From: Stromatinia cepivora
Lineage: Eukaryota > Ascomycota > Leotiomycetes > Helotiales > Sclerotiniaceae
Assembly (NCBI GenBank): GCA_014898415.1
Contig: RCTD01000007.1
Span: 1,178,001 to 1,242,000 of the forward strand
Length of the DNA stretch: 64,000 bases
Direction of reading: 5' to 3'
Part shown: positions 1-12,760 of the stretch, in pieces
Position numbering within the stretch: position 1 is the stretch's first letter
Layout: every line of letters starts with the position of its first letter
Program-made: the position numbers and the translations under genes
Notes under the pieces: model-generated
The model's input: the letters and a program-made list of their open reading frames with translations, nothing else
What the model was told of the DNA's origin: nothing
Databases searched by the model: none

Positions 1-342
1 CGTCGCAGAATATATGATACGTGTGATGCGCCCTAGATCGATAAATTTCCCTGGGTAAGGGACCCATTCCACTGAACGGTGCGGAGTTGCTTAAGATATA
101 TACTCATATACATATATGGACGGATGGACGTTCGTGAAAATAACATATAACTCGACCAGGGAAACCGAGACTTTCCAATCGTCTCGTCGCCCGGAAATTG
201 CGAATATGCCTATGAATCATTCCACGTCTATCAAGCAATCCACTGTCACTGTCATAACAGCTTTATCCTTATCCTCGACCCACTTATGAATACAGGCAGA
301 ACGAAAGACCCGTTCTAATATTCCGTCCCGGTTCTCAGTAAG
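1..342. other. 5' flank of first gene
   Basis: No ORF I would call. The stretch immediately precedes the ATG at 343 and probably holds its promoter and 5' UTR. Polypyrimidine patches around 260-340 fit a fungal promoter, but I see no certain TATA box. Confidence 0.4.
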
Positions 343-2467
343 ATGAGTAAATTTTCGAAGACTGGGACCTCGAAGTCAGAAACTTCTGGTCGAACAAATA
401 CCGGTTCTACCATCCGTGGGAAGATTTCTGCTCCTATTCCCATAAAGGACGACGACGAATTTCCAATTCGGTCCCCAGGAACTGGTATAGCAACTCCTCT
501 TGGATCTCTTCATTCAGATGGAGTCGAAAAAGTCATGAGGGGGTCCGCTATTTCTGGCCGAGATAGTGCTCTGGCACATGGAGATATTGGGATGGGTGAC
601 TATATCGAACCACCCAGGCGGATAGGAACCTCCCCCTTACCATCTAACCGGCCATCCTATAACCCCCCTTCGCGCAGGACCCAGGACTATAGCGTTCCCC
701 GGAGCTCATCGCCTGTTGGCAGACCGTCAGATTCGGTTCTCTCGAAGCCTGCGCGAAAAAAGTCGACTCTTAAAGGAGTGTTTGGTAAATTTTTTGGAAA
801 GAAACGGAAAGATACGCCAAACAAGAGGCAAGGCGTTGATGCTCTGCAAAGTGAACAACATCATCGTAGTGTGAGTAGAGACATGCTGCGTTACGTTACT
901 ATTGTCTAATAATTTGTAGGACCCAACTGCGCTCAGCCGAAATCCAATGAACACCGCAACCTCACCCAAACGTTCTACCTCCATGCCGATCAATGAGTTT
1001 AACCGAGCCCTTCGATCGCATTCTCCTTTCATAGGCAATAGCTTAAAGGAGCAGAATAATACAGAGCGGGACACGAATCGCACATCTGCACAGACACAAA
1101 GTACAACGACAAGAACGAGGGTCACAACGGGTAGATTGTATACACCAGATAAAACACCAGGGTATGTGGATTGGACGGGACTTTCACCGCGGCCTGCTAG
1201 CGCTCAAGCCAAAGGCAGTAAAGCTACCTCTGACGAGGAGTGTTCTGGGTTAATTGGAATGGCAATTACAAGTGGTAGTCATCCGAACAGGCGTTCAAGG
1301 TCTCTCGGGCAATTGCGAGAAGCTGCAAGAGTTGCGGGGGGAATGACTAGACGTCGCAGTGATGACATTCGCTATTGGAGAGCAAGCTACGATCCAGGGC
1401 CATTGTCTCCATTATCTTCGACCAAGGCGGAAGCGGAGGAGCCTATATTAGTGAATGATCCGGAAAGTCCACGGCCAATAGAATCTCGGGATCAACCACA
1501 GCCTTTCAATTTTGGACATCTGAGTGGATTGACTGGAATGAAGATCACCCAGGCTGCTGACCTGGCAACGAGAGTTGATCGTATCGAGTCTAGATTAATT
1601 GAAATGGAGAAAACAGTATATCAGATTCATCGGCAGCTAAATGGAAACGGGGATCACGTTACCCTCCAGGATCCTCCAAAAGGTGGTAAAAGGGATCGCA
1701 GCTCCTCTGCACGCCGTCCTCCAACTGATAACTCTGAAATGACTTTACCAGTCTTACCCCGGCATCGACATTGGCACGAATTTGGCGCTCAAAACCGGCT
1801 CTCAAACAATAACAATAACAACGACGACAACAACCATCGTCCCACATCATCGTCTCATAATTCTTACCATCCTGACTTTGATGATACAGTACCAGCTCCG
1901 TACGCCACAACAACAGATGACCGTGTGCGTTCAAGCAGTTCCCACACCACCGGTCGACCTCTTTCAACCTCAACTACTATTCGCGGTCTTCCATCCAGCT
2001 CTCCCACAACTCAAAAGGATGCCCTTTTGACAATGGAGCACTACAACAATTTGACGAATATGTTCCTAGCGGAACAATCTGCTCGCCAGCATCTTGAGAA
2101 TATTGTCCTCACACTACAGCAACAAATTGCCTCATATCCCTCGATAGCATCCGCGTCGTATCCCACTCCCGACTCCGTGGCTGGAGCTGGGCTAATTCTC
2201 GATACCACATCATCGAGCAAGAGCACATTCGAGGGCTTTGGCGGTGATAGTGATGATGAAGCATATGCAGCAGCTTCCGAAGTTTTCCAGGCCCCTAACG
2301 AAGACTTAGGCGGTCCAAAGTTTGGGGATGAGGTTTTCGGCAGTGGAAAGGAAAACCGAAGTGGGAGTGCAAGGCTGAGTGTTGACACTGGAAAGGGTGA
2401 TGCAAGGACGTTGAGTTTAAGTCAGATCACGTTAGGGAAGGGTGTTCAGCCTAGTTTGAACTTCTAG
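343..2467 (+). CDS. Conserved fungal Ser-rich coiled-coil protein, 2 exons
   Basis: Exons 343-870 and 920-2467. The 49-nt intron has GTGAGT at its start and TTGTAG at its end, and joining the exons keeps phase 0, giving about 691 residues. I do not recognise the protein. Visible features are a basic patch near residues 136-157, a block containing TPGYVDWTGL near 255, a block RRRSDDIRYWRASYDPGPL near 320-338, a heptad-like coiled coil near 387-417, an Asn run near 472-481, and a second predicted coiled coil near 548-582. Between these it is Ser/Pro/Thr-rich and probably disordered. There is no signal peptide or membrane segment. This suggests a cytoplasmic or cytoskeletal scaffold, which is inference only. 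The first ATG is used; the intron removes the stop that ends the first ORF at 909. Confidence 0.8.
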
Positions 2468-3408
2468 ATTTCTGCTACCTAAGGGAAGCGGATTACAGAA
2501 ACAACTGGATAATTCTTTTCTCACTGTTGCTGATGGCGTATAAAATCCCACCATTTATTTGCCTCGATGTCTTTGGGCTTTTAGGATGATGACATGACCA
2601 TCTATTCTTTTTATATATTTTCTTCCTATCATATTCTCCCGCATTTGCATTTCCGTTTTAATGTACACGTACTTCAATTTCGGTCGTAGATCTGGCCTCG
2701 CCTTTTATTTGCATATTATGAATTCAGCGGCTATCACAGAATCGAATGTTTGATTTCGTTTTTTGTCAAGTCTCGTTTGTTTTCTTACCAATGTATTCAT
2801 AGTGGGGTTTGGATGGAGTTTAGCTTGGACGACTAAACCGAATTGGAGTTTCCTACTTCAATGCGCAGAGGAGGGATGGGAATGGGTGTCCCGCTCAATA
2901 CGAGGCCTCTCCCCCTTGTTATGTTATTGTTATTGTTATTGTATTGTTTAGTGGGATGAATAGGAGAAGCGAAGAGGAACTTGGGTAAAAAAGATGCGGA
3001 GGGAGATGTGTTTGAGCATTTACATTTACATAGCGGTTGAGCGTGTCCATTGGCTTTTTTTGGATGGAAAGAACTAAGGTATATACATGAATATAGGTAC
3101 CCAAATATATGAATGAATTGACTCAACCTAAGTTACTCGAGTACTATAGTGTTTCTGATATTGGACTTGTGACATTGCCTGTGCTATGAACTGAATTGTG
3201 AGGCTTAAAGTGTCCTGTGGGAAAACAGGTCATAGTATAGAATTGATTAGATAATTCAACGATATTGAGGACTGTTTGATGTTTAGAGATTGAAAATTGA
3301 AAGTATTACCAGAATTTACATATTGACCACATATCTTCCTTAAACTTCCCCCGCCTTCGCGGGGGTTAGCGTATTTTCACACCCCTGTTGAACCGAGGCC
3401 GAGGCAAA
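2468..3408. other. Intergenic, no gene seen
   Basis: This holds the 3' flank of the upstream gene and the promoter of the phosphotransferase gene. A short (TTATTG)-like run lies at about 2920-2950. The minus-strand ORFs here have low-complexity translations and no splice or start context, so I call none. Confidence 0.5.
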
Positions 3409-3516
3409 ATGTTGTCTCATCTCAAAGCTTATCTCATAAATACAACTTCACCTCCACAAGATGTTTCAAACTATATCTCACTACAATTCTCATTTAGAAG
3501 CTATCCTAAATTATCA

Positions 3517-4851
3517 ATGGCCGGTCCCGTAAGACAACCTATTGATCTCCAGGCTTTGGAGAGATATATAGAAAAGCATGTACCGGAAATCAAGACCCCT
3601 ATTGATATTAAACAAGTTCGTATAAACCCATCAATTTCCCAGGTTAATATCTTACTTCCCCAGTACTCATTGCTAATCTAATCGAAAACTTGCAGTTCGG
3701 ATTCGGTCAATCCAATCCAACATACCAACTCCTCGCATCCAATGGCCAAAAATATGTAATGCGCAAGAAACCACCCGGAAAGCTTGTCTCGAAAACTGCA
3801 CATCAAGTCGAACGCGAATATCGCGTTATTCATGCATTGGAGAAAACAGATGTACCGGTTCCGAGAGCGTATTGTTTGTGCGAAGATGAGGGGGTAATTG
3901 GCACACCGTTTTACATTATGGAATTTTTGGATGGGAGAATTATTGAGGATCCGGGAATTCCGGGGGTGGGAGAGGAGGAGAGGAGGGAGATGTATGTTTT
4001 TCCTCGAATTATGATGTTGCGCCCTGGATTATGATGAGGAGTCAGTGCTGATGAAGTGTGGAAATAGGTGGCACGATGCCATTCGCACCCTAGCTAAACT
4101 CCATCGTGTTGATATATCAAAAGCAGGACTTACAAGTTTTGGTAAACCAGCAGGATTTTACGATCGTCAAATCAAAACTTTTGGCATGATAAGTGCGGCT
4201 CAAGCTTCAACAGTTGATATTGAGACGAAAGAGCCAGTGGGTCAGATACCACATATTGAGGAGATATTGGGATTTTTTAGAGATAAGAAATATCAGCCGA
4301 AGGACAGAGGGACATTGGTTCATGGGGATTATAAGATTGATAATTTAGTTTTTCACAAAACGGAACCAAGAGTTATTGGAATTTTAGAGTATGTACTTCT
4401 CTTTCCTCAATATCTCCATTCATGTCAAGTAGAAATCTGAACTAACACCCTCCTCTCCAGCTGGGAAATGTCCACAATCGGGCACCCTCTTTCCGACATA
4501 ATAAATATCCTCTCCCCTTATACCGTCCGCAACGAGAATAAATTCGCATCCCTTCCACAATTTCAAGAAGAAAACTCACCCGGTCTACCCTCGGAGTCAG
4601 ATTTAATATCCTGGTATCGAGAAACAGCGGGTTGGGACCCAGAACCTGATTTGCCCTGGGGAGTGGCATTTGGGTTCTTCAGAAATACGTGTATTTACCA
4701 GGGCATAGCTGCTAGGTGGGCGGTGAGACAGGCGAGTAGTGCGAAGGCGGAAGTTCATGGGCGGGCGAGGTGGCCCATGGGGGAGTTGTGTTGGAAGTTT
4801 GTGGGATTGGCGAATAAGGTAAAAGAAGAGGGGGAGAAGGCGAAGTTGTAG
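3517..4851 (+). CDS. APH/ACAD10-like phosphotransferase, 4 exons
   Basis: Exons 3517-3615, 3696-3991, 4068-4388 and 4461-4851 give about 368 residues. Key motifs are [11 protein letters not shown] (about 33-43, the nucleotide loop of the family), a Lys in YVMRKKPPG, the catalytic loop HGDYKIDN (about 216-223), and the metal-binding DWE completed across intron 3 (GA plus C) followed by [10 protein letters not shown]. This is the kinase-like domain found at the N-terminus of ACAD10/ACAD11 acyl-CoA dehydrogenases and as a stand-alone protein in fungi. The natural substrate of the fungal form is unknown to me; ACAD10/11 kinases act on hydroxyacyl substrates. Intron 1 has the weak donor GTTCGT; a later GTTAAT at 3643 is also in phase and would add nine residues before the loop. 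An in-frame upstream ATG at 3409 would add 36 residues, possibly a mitochondrial presequence, so the start is not settled. Confidence 0.88.
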
Positions 4852-5774
4852 GCGCTATCTAGAATTGACGTTTAGATATGTCGTGGAATGCATTGTTTGA
4901 TCTGGAAATGAAGAGGCTCGTTGGCACTTACTACCCACCCATTCATTGATCTCATTGTTTTCTATTGTCTAGCGCTTTAAGATAAGTTCTTTGATTGTTA
5001 GTGCTGGAATTCTAGGGCTTGATTTCCCAATTTGCTGTAGTTATAGAATTAGGACCATCAGGCTTTGATGGCTCCTAGGGCGAAAGGGCTCGAGTGCGAA
5101 AATATGTTAGGGGCGCTTGGAGAGTCGAAGAAGTCTGAAATCCTTGGTTCATCCTTCCGCGTGAATTTGTGGGAGATTTCATTGTGATGATTAGAGGAAG
5201 CAGGGAAGGAAGATAATTGTTTTGATTATTCTCTTATTTAGTAGCCAACGTTTCTGTTACTTTGTCTTGTATGTCAAAATCCCATGGCGAGAATTATATG
5301 TTGAGAACATCATCTTCATATCCTCCTGCAAACATCGAGTGCTGTGTTCGATGTGGAAGCAGACGACTCCGGCGGGTCCTTTTTGGTCATCTATCTGTTC
5401 GAGCTTCCCACCCCTGTTAACAAAGCTGCTCATGTTCATTTACCCAACCGCACTCTAAACTTTAAGGGCCTTAAAGTTTCTACTCAAAACTATCCGCAAA
5501 CAATTCGGCATATTCATCTGCTGAAAGCCTGCCGCCCTTGTAAAGACGATAGTGAAATTCCTCATCTGTCTTGCAGCTTGTATATTCTTTCATTTCGGCG
5601 CGGAGGGATGCGCATTTACTGGGATGGCTGCAACCTTCTCGGAGTGCTGGACTAAGAGTGCTGGCGGCTTCAAGAGACTCAGATTGAGCGTGACCCTGAT
5701 GAGGTATCTTTAGAAGGCGTAGACATCATCAATTTAACCACCGGTACTTACAGTCTCAAATGCAGCGTGACTTT
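4852..5774. other. Intergenic, no supported gene
   Basis: Only short overlapping ORFs on both strands (for example 5344-5655) are present, with no recognisable domain. It may include the 3' UTR of the phosphotransferase gene and decayed sequence next to the repeat block. Confidence 0.4.
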
Positions 5775-6472
5775 TCATTCCAAATTTGAGCCGTGGACGT
5801 TTGGCTGGGGGCGTTGCATGTGTCTCTGAGGTTTTTGAGCCCAGACGGCGTTCAAAGCTGGCAGAGCTGGCAAAGCCGATTCCTCCAACACGATACGTAA
5901 CTCTGGCACGGTTCCAAGCTCTGGTAATTGGGGCACCTCGGATCGTGGTCTGACCTTGGTTACAGTGTTCTTGATTTCAAAATCTACTTTAGCCTTCAAA
6001 CGTTCCAGGACCCATTCGCCAACATCCTCTTCTGCAACTAACCTTCCAGAGCTTTTCTTCGGCAATAGAGCTCCATTTTGGCAACTTTGTCTGCTACCTG
6101 GAACGTATCGTTACCCGTGTCGAAGCACTTAACCAAAAACATGAGTTTAAGTGATGTTAAGTCTCTATCACTGAGCGACCCAGCCTCTGTTTCCAGTATT
6201 AACGGGGCAAATCTGGGCGTAAGTATGTCTGTGTAATGATGAATACACCTCGCGGGCGAATGTGCTGCAGATAATTTCTCGTCCCATTTGTCTATAGCTG
6301 ATTCGAGATCAACGCTATCTATCAAATTACTTGTCAGCGTCTATGTATTTTGGACTATACATGACTTACAAAGCCCAGTGACGAGATGTTGCAAAACCAT
6401 ATCCTCGGCATTATCTGTGTGCGGCAATGATACCGTGTTGGTAGAACTCCTCAATGAATCCAAACTGCGCAT
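5775..6472 (-). pseudogene. Doubtful or broken gene at the repeat-block edge
   Basis: Reading the minus strand from ATG 6472, a 51-nt GT-AG intron (6369-6319) joins two exons in phase and gives a 127-residue ORF that stops at 6038. A second frame starting just upstream (6065) continues to 5775 with protein-like sequence (LVAEEDVGEWVLERLKAKV). The natural reading is one longer protein interrupted by a frameshift near 6045-6050, or a missed intron. The helical C-terminal half faintly resembles fungal BTB/POZ proteins, but I cannot confirm it. An alternative 5' exon from ATG 6612 is possible and gives another frame. The position beside RIP-degraded DNA fits a gene in decay. Confidence 0.4.
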
Positions 6473-6825
6473 CAATATGATTTCGGTTCGTATTGATCGA
6501 CTTTCCCTTGTAAATGTAAGTATATTTTTTCAGCTATCTATTCTACGAAGCTTTTAAAACAAAAAAGGTTATTGCCAGAAGGAGCCCGCAGACCAGAAGA
6601 ACCAGTCGCCATGGATCTTCGCGACAATTCAGAGTAAGTTTGTATAGAAAGAGGTTCTTTACTATTTCGCCAAGAAATATAGAAGTCTATATTATGGAAG
6701 AGATATTCAGTATCCTTAATAATCTGAGGTTTGGCTTCATTGATTTTATTACCAGGTATTGTATTAGGAAACCATTTATATTTCCCTCTTGATTCTTTTA
6801 ATTCATTTTTGTTTAATTTAGTTTT
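6473..6825. other. Boundary between gene region and repeats
   Basis: A mixed stretch whose AT content rises toward the right. A plus-strand GTAAGT follows a short open stretch near 6634 but leads nowhere I can defend. No gene is called. Confidence 0.4.
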
Positions 6826-6839
6826 TATTTTTATTTTTA

Positions 6840-6870
<31 letters not shown>

Positions 6871-6885
6871 TTATTTTTATTTTTA

Positions 6886-6916
<31 letters not shown>

Positions 6917-6949
6917 TTTATTTTATTTTTATTTTTATTTTTATTTTTA

Positions 6950-6980
<31 letters not shown>

Positions 6981-7023
6981 TTATTTTATTTTATTTTATT
7001 TTTATTTTTATTTTTTATTTTTA

Positions 7024-7054
<31 letters not shown>

Positions 7055-7112
7055 TTTATTTTATTTTATTTTATTTTATTTTTATTTTTATTTTTATTTT
7101 TATTTTTATTTT
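6826..7112. repeat. TTTTTA/TTTTA microsatellite
   Basis: Nearly 290 bases made only of T-rich 5- and 6-base units (TTTTTA with TTTTA interruptions). The plus-strand ORF across it encodes only Phe, Ile, Tyr and Leu and is an artefact. The tract ends exactly where an LTR begins (TGTCGCGG at 7113). Confidence 0.97.
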
Positions 7113-7260
7113 TGTCGCGGTATAGGAAGGGGCCTTAGGTAATATGATAATATTCTATATAGGAGGGAAAAAGATACTAAAAAGAATATTGATTATATAA
7201 AAAATGAATATTCAAGATATCTATATAGATTAATTAGGAATAAATAATGAATCTATAATA
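7113..7260. repeat. Left LTR of element H
   Basis: It begins with TG and ends with ATA in place of ACA. It pairs with 21992-22090 plus 22848-22902 through transition-only differences over the aligned start. Confidence 0.75.
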
Positions 7261-10200
7261 ATATTTTCTTTTTCGAAATTATATTTGTTTTTAAATAATT
7301 AATAAGATTATAACAAAATCTATTAACAAAGTTTCAAAGGATTTAAATCTATATATTCGATTTAATAAAATTATTATTCAGATTTTAAGATTATTTTAAA
7401 ATCTATAATATATTTTTTATTTATACAAATTGTATTTTCTTTTGTTTTGTTAATTGTTTTAATATTATTGATATAATAATTAGTATTAATAATAATATTA
7501 TTATGTTTGAATAATTTAGAGTTTATAATAATGATTTTAGTTTTTCAAAATATAATTGTTAATATTCAATTAATATTTCTCCGCTTCCCCCCAGATCGAT
7601 TATTAATTATTAAATAAAAGTATAATATTTCTTAATAATAATAATTGTTTTTATTATAATTATCGAATATGTTTTAAAGATTCATTTTTAAATTAGTTTT
7701 TTTCCTTTATTTTTTTTAGTGTTTTTTTTTGTAATTTTTGATTCTGATTTATTGATTATTGATTATTTAAAAAAATGAAATATAGAATATATTAATATCA
7801 AAAACGAATAATAAAATATTGAAAAGATTCGAATGGTTTTTAATAATTTGATTAAACAAAATTGAAAATAGATTTTTAATATCTTATATAAATTGAATTA
7901 TTTATTATTTAGTTTTTGTTTTATAAAATATTTTTATATTCTTAATATTAACATAAATTTTCTATTCCTTTATATAATATAATAAATTTAATCTATTTCT
8001 ATTTATATATTCCTTATAAATCGAAATTGATTGTTTTATTAAAACTTAAAATTGATTCAGGATTTATTTTAATTTATTAATTGTCTTATTTTTTTAAAGA
8101 ATTCATGTTTTTATATTAAAATCATTTTTGTTAAATATAATTTATTAGATTTTATATTGATATATAAATTGAATTTGTAATTTATAAAGGATAAAGAATA
8201 TTCTATTATTTTTGAAATCAAATTATTAAAAATAAATTCAATGAAAAGTAATTATTCCATTTAATTATTTTGATAAAAATTAATAAATATATATAAATAT
8301 TATTCCAGAATTGAATTGATATATTCTATTTGTTTATCAATTTGTAAATATAAAATAAAAAATATTTAAAAATGATTTTTAATTATTTAAGAAATTGTAT
8401 TCAGAATTCCAAAACAAATTATATTCTTCAATCTAAAATAATATTATTTAATAAATTATATAAAGTATAAATATAATTAATAAAATTATTGATTAATTCT
8501 TTTATTATTAATGATTTTATATTTATAAAATATTTTATTTCGATTAATTATATATAAAATTATAGTACTTGTAATTTAATAATAATATAATATAATTAGT
8601 CGAAATATTTGATTAAGTTTTAAATAAAATAGATAATAATTCCAGGAATTCCGAAGAAAAAGATTTTGATGATTTTGTATATATATAAAGTTTGTAAATC
8701 TGAATATAAATATTTATTTTTTAATATATTTATAATTATTAATAATCTTCAAAGATTAAATCAATAATTTTAATATATTTTGAATAATTAATTGATTCAA
8801 ATAAATATATTTTATATATAATTTATATCTTTAATTTGTTATTGAATAAAATCTATGTTTTTTTTTAATAATAGATTCTATTATTATAAATTCTGTAATC
8901 TTATATAATTATATATAAATCTTTTCGGAATTTTTTTAATTATTTATTTATAAAAAGATTTTCAAGTATTGAAATCAATTATTTCATTATATCAAATTTA
9001 AAATATATAATATCAATAAATTTATTGATAAATCTGTTTTTCAATAATATTATTTAATTAATTATTATTAATAAAATTTTATTTATAAGTTTTTTGTATA
9101 GATTTATATCGAATTCATTAATAAACAAAATAGTATATTTTTTAATTTTTAATTATTTATTAATAAGATTAAATATATTTATTTGATTTTTATAATAACG
9201 ATTTAGTATATTTGAATGAATTGTTTTAGATTCTGATCGATAAATAATCCAGGAATTATATTAGAATAAAAACTTTGATTATTTTATTTATTATTGATTT
9301 AAGGTCTTTATTGTTATAAAATATTCTAAATTCTTATAATCTATAAGGATTTTGAATTTTTATTATAAATCTTATAATTTTAATCATCATTTCTTTATTG
9401 ATTTGATTATAATTAATAATTCTTTATTATAGATTTTATAATTATATTTAGTTATTGAATATTTTGAAAAGAAATATATTATTAAATATAAGATATTGTT
9501 ATTATTATATTAAAATATTTTTTTTCTAAAATTCAATTTAAAATATTCATTTTCAAAATAATTTTTTGGTTATAATCGAAGTATATTAATATCAAAGTAA
9601 TTGTAAAGATTCTTTTGAATTTTTCGAAAGTAATTATATATTCCTTTTTTTATTATTATATAATATTCTTTTGTAATGATTTATTTAATAGATAATAGAT
9701 TTTAACAAAGTTTTTTATAAATCATTAATAAAAATTTATAAAGTTAAGGAATTATTATAAATTTTTGATTGATAATAATTATATTTAAAAAATAACAATT
9801 TCTACTTTGTTTTGATTTATTTTTTTATTATTAATTGTAATTATTAAATCTAGATATTTTATTGAAATTGTTTTGAATTTGTATTTATTAATATCTATTT
9901 ATAAATTAATATTTTATAACTTCTAGATTATATTATAAATATATTTTTGATATTGATTTTTATTTGTAAAATATATTAATATATTATTAAAATATATAAT
10001 ACAATATTTATCAAATTTATCGAATAATATATAATTGATATAATATTGAAAGGAAATAAGAATATTATAAAAATTAAAAGATGTAATTAACTATTCAAAT
10101 AATCTAAATCAAATAATGAAAATGGTTTTTTATTTATTGCTTTCTATAATATAAAATTTATTAAAAATTATAATAATATTCAATATAAAATATATTTTTG

Positions 10201-11600
10201 TATTATAAAAAGTGTTTAAAATTTCTTTAATTATTAATAATAAATATCGATTTTTAATAATAATGTTATTTAATTTATAATAATCTTAACAAATTCGAAT
10301 TTCTTTATTTGATTTGATAATAAGAAGTAATAGAATTGTATTATATAATCACAATTTTCGAATAAATTCTTTGAATAGATTATTATCAATTCATTTACAA
10401 ATGATTTTCAATTCTAAAAAAAAATAAAGAATAATTTTAAAATATAATAATTCTTTTTTGAATATTAATTCAATTTTATAATAAAAATATAATATAATAA
10501 AAATTCATTTGTATATTATAATAAAAAAGCAAATAATTTATTCTAAAATTATGTAAAAAGTTTCTTTTTGATTTGATTATTATTAAAAGATGATTTATTA
10601 TTAAAGAATTTTTCGATATTTGTTTTTATTATTTTCCGAAAATATTTCAAAAAATAATAATGATAAATGAAATTATATAATTTAAATAAAACTTTTGTTA
10701 ATATATAAATTAAATTTCTTTTTCTGTATAATATATTCTTAAAATTTTATTTTTGAAGTATTAGGATTATTGATATTTTGTTTAATCGTTTTTATTAAAT
10801 AGTTTTTTATATTCGATTTAATTTATTTTAAATAAAATATATAATCTTTATTTTGTTTTGTTAATAAAAAAAACAAAATTAAGAATTTATAATTAATGAA
10901 TATCATTTGTATTAAATTTTATATTTGAAATCAAATCTATTTGGTTTTCTAAGATTAGGATTAATAATATAAATATAAATTTATTTTGTTATATAGATTT
11001 TATTTAGTATTAATTAATAGTTTTCTATATAGATTTATAATAAATAGAATATCGATTCAGAACTACTCAAATTTGAAAATCAATATCTTTGTTATATAAT
11101 TTAATATAATAATAATTTATATTAGATATCAAGATTCTTTTAATCGATAATTCGAAATTAAAACTTTTTATTATTTTATAATATTTGTTTTCATTATATT
11201 TTATAGAAAATGATTTATAATTATTTTGATTTTATATTTAACTTTTTAAAATTATTTTAAAATCTTGAATATTTTTTTTATTATCCTTAACTTTGTTTTT
11301 TATTTATAATGATTAATATAATTTAATATATTTATCGATAAAGGTTTTAATTGAAGATAAAGTATTAAGGACTTGATTAATTAATGATTTTATTAATATC
11401 TTAAAGAGATCTATAATATATATTAGGAATAGAATTGTTAATATTTATATTAGATTTATTTTATTATAAAGATAATAATATATTATATAATATTATAAAT
11501 TAAAGGATAGAATTATATTTGTTTAATTAATATATAGGTTATAGTATTACAACTATAATAATTCAAAAATAACAAATATATTTTTTGAGAATTTGGTAAT
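7261..11600. repeat. RIP-degraded interior of element H
   Basis: About 4.3 kb of extremely AT-rich DNA with stops in all frames. One G-rich tract on the minus strand at about 7574-7591 (CTGGGGGGAAGCGGAG) looks like an old polypurine tract. No domain could be read with confidence on either strand. Confidence 0.6.
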
Positions 11601-11892
11601 TGTTACGGTTGCTAAAAGGATATTGCTAATAAAACTAGAAAACTCTATAAGGAAACGATTTTGTTATTAAAGACAAGCGTATAATCGATAATATATTATT
11701 GTTCGATTAGAAAACTCTACAAAATCTTTATATTTATTAAATTCTAATATATAATCGACAGTTTATTATTATTTTGATATTGTTTTTTATTAGATTTAAA
11801 AAAAAGGGTTTCTTTTAAATAGAAAAAGAATAATAAAAAGTTTTACAGCTATTTTAAAACTAATTGATTCTTTATTATTTATGATTTTGATA
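11601..11892 (+). repeat. 5' LTR of element A
   Basis: Starts TGTTACGGTTGC and aligns without length change to 20773-21064; the differences seen are mainly C/T and G/A. Preceded by GTAAT. Confidence 0.93.
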
Positions 11893-12289
11893 ATTCTTTT
11901 TATTTTATCTTTAAAAGCAATTCGTTAATTAGTTATTATTAATACTTTTTTGAATAATTATAATAAAAATAAAAAGCATTTTAAATCCTTCGATCAACTT
12001 TAATATCTTTCAAAATCAAGGGAAAGATATATCGAGGATTCTAAACAATAACGAAAATGAAGTATCGGTATTAAATTGTCAATTTATTATATAGTTTGAA
12101 ATAGAATTAGTATAAAGATTCGAAAATATACAAAAAGAGTTTGAAATCTTTAAATCAGAAAATCAATATCAGATTGTAAAGATCTTTGTTTGTTTTATAC
12201 AAAAAAGAACAATTAATTTACTAATAACAACTATCAATAATAGGGAGGCAATATCTAATTCTATTCCAGTTTTTTAAATAAGATTTTCG

Positions 12290-12760
12290 AAACTTTAAAA
12301 ACTTCTATTTTATAAAGGTTCTATTATGACAAAAACAAAGGATTTCTTTTTTCAAATTGAATTCATATTTCAGAATGATAATGAATACTATTTTCTAATA
12401 AATCCCAAAAAAATAGATCATATTATTTAATATTTCCAAAAATAATTTTTTGCGATTTAATATCAATACAAAAACAGAACAATAGATTTCAATATATTAT
12501 AGAAAAAATTCAAGGAATATATATACGATACAATATTAAATAAAGATAATCGCTAGTATTTAATTATATAATAAATAATCTATATTGAATAATAATTTAT
12601 ATAAAATATAAATAAATTTGTATTATATTTTGATAATTTAAAAGAAGAAATTGAATCCGAAGTAAAGAATATTCAGAAAAAATATCTTTTAATAGATCTA
12701 TTTCTTTATATTACAAAAAGAATTTTGGAATTATTTCAATAACCAGGAAACAAGGACAAA
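12290..12760 (+). pseudogene. Gag capsid remnant of element A
   Basis: Through several stops the plus frame reads MTKTKDFFFQIEFIFQNDNE (from 12326) and later FDNLKEEIESEVKNI (near 12629), matching the conserved capsid pattern of Gypsy Gag. A degraded basic or zinc-knuckle-like segment follows around 12960-13040. Non-functional. Confidence 0.7.

Noticed and set aside
5222..5655. Frames on both strands near the left block edge
   Set aside because: Short, mutually overlapping and without splice sites or motifs.
6731..7138. 135-codon open frame, plus strand
   Set aside because: It is translation of the TTTTTA microsatellite and encodes almost only Phe, Ile, Tyr and Leu.
7261..11600. Attempt to read Gypsy or Copia pol on either strand
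   Set aside because: No ordered series of motifs appeared; isolated matches were at the level expected in AT-rich DNA.
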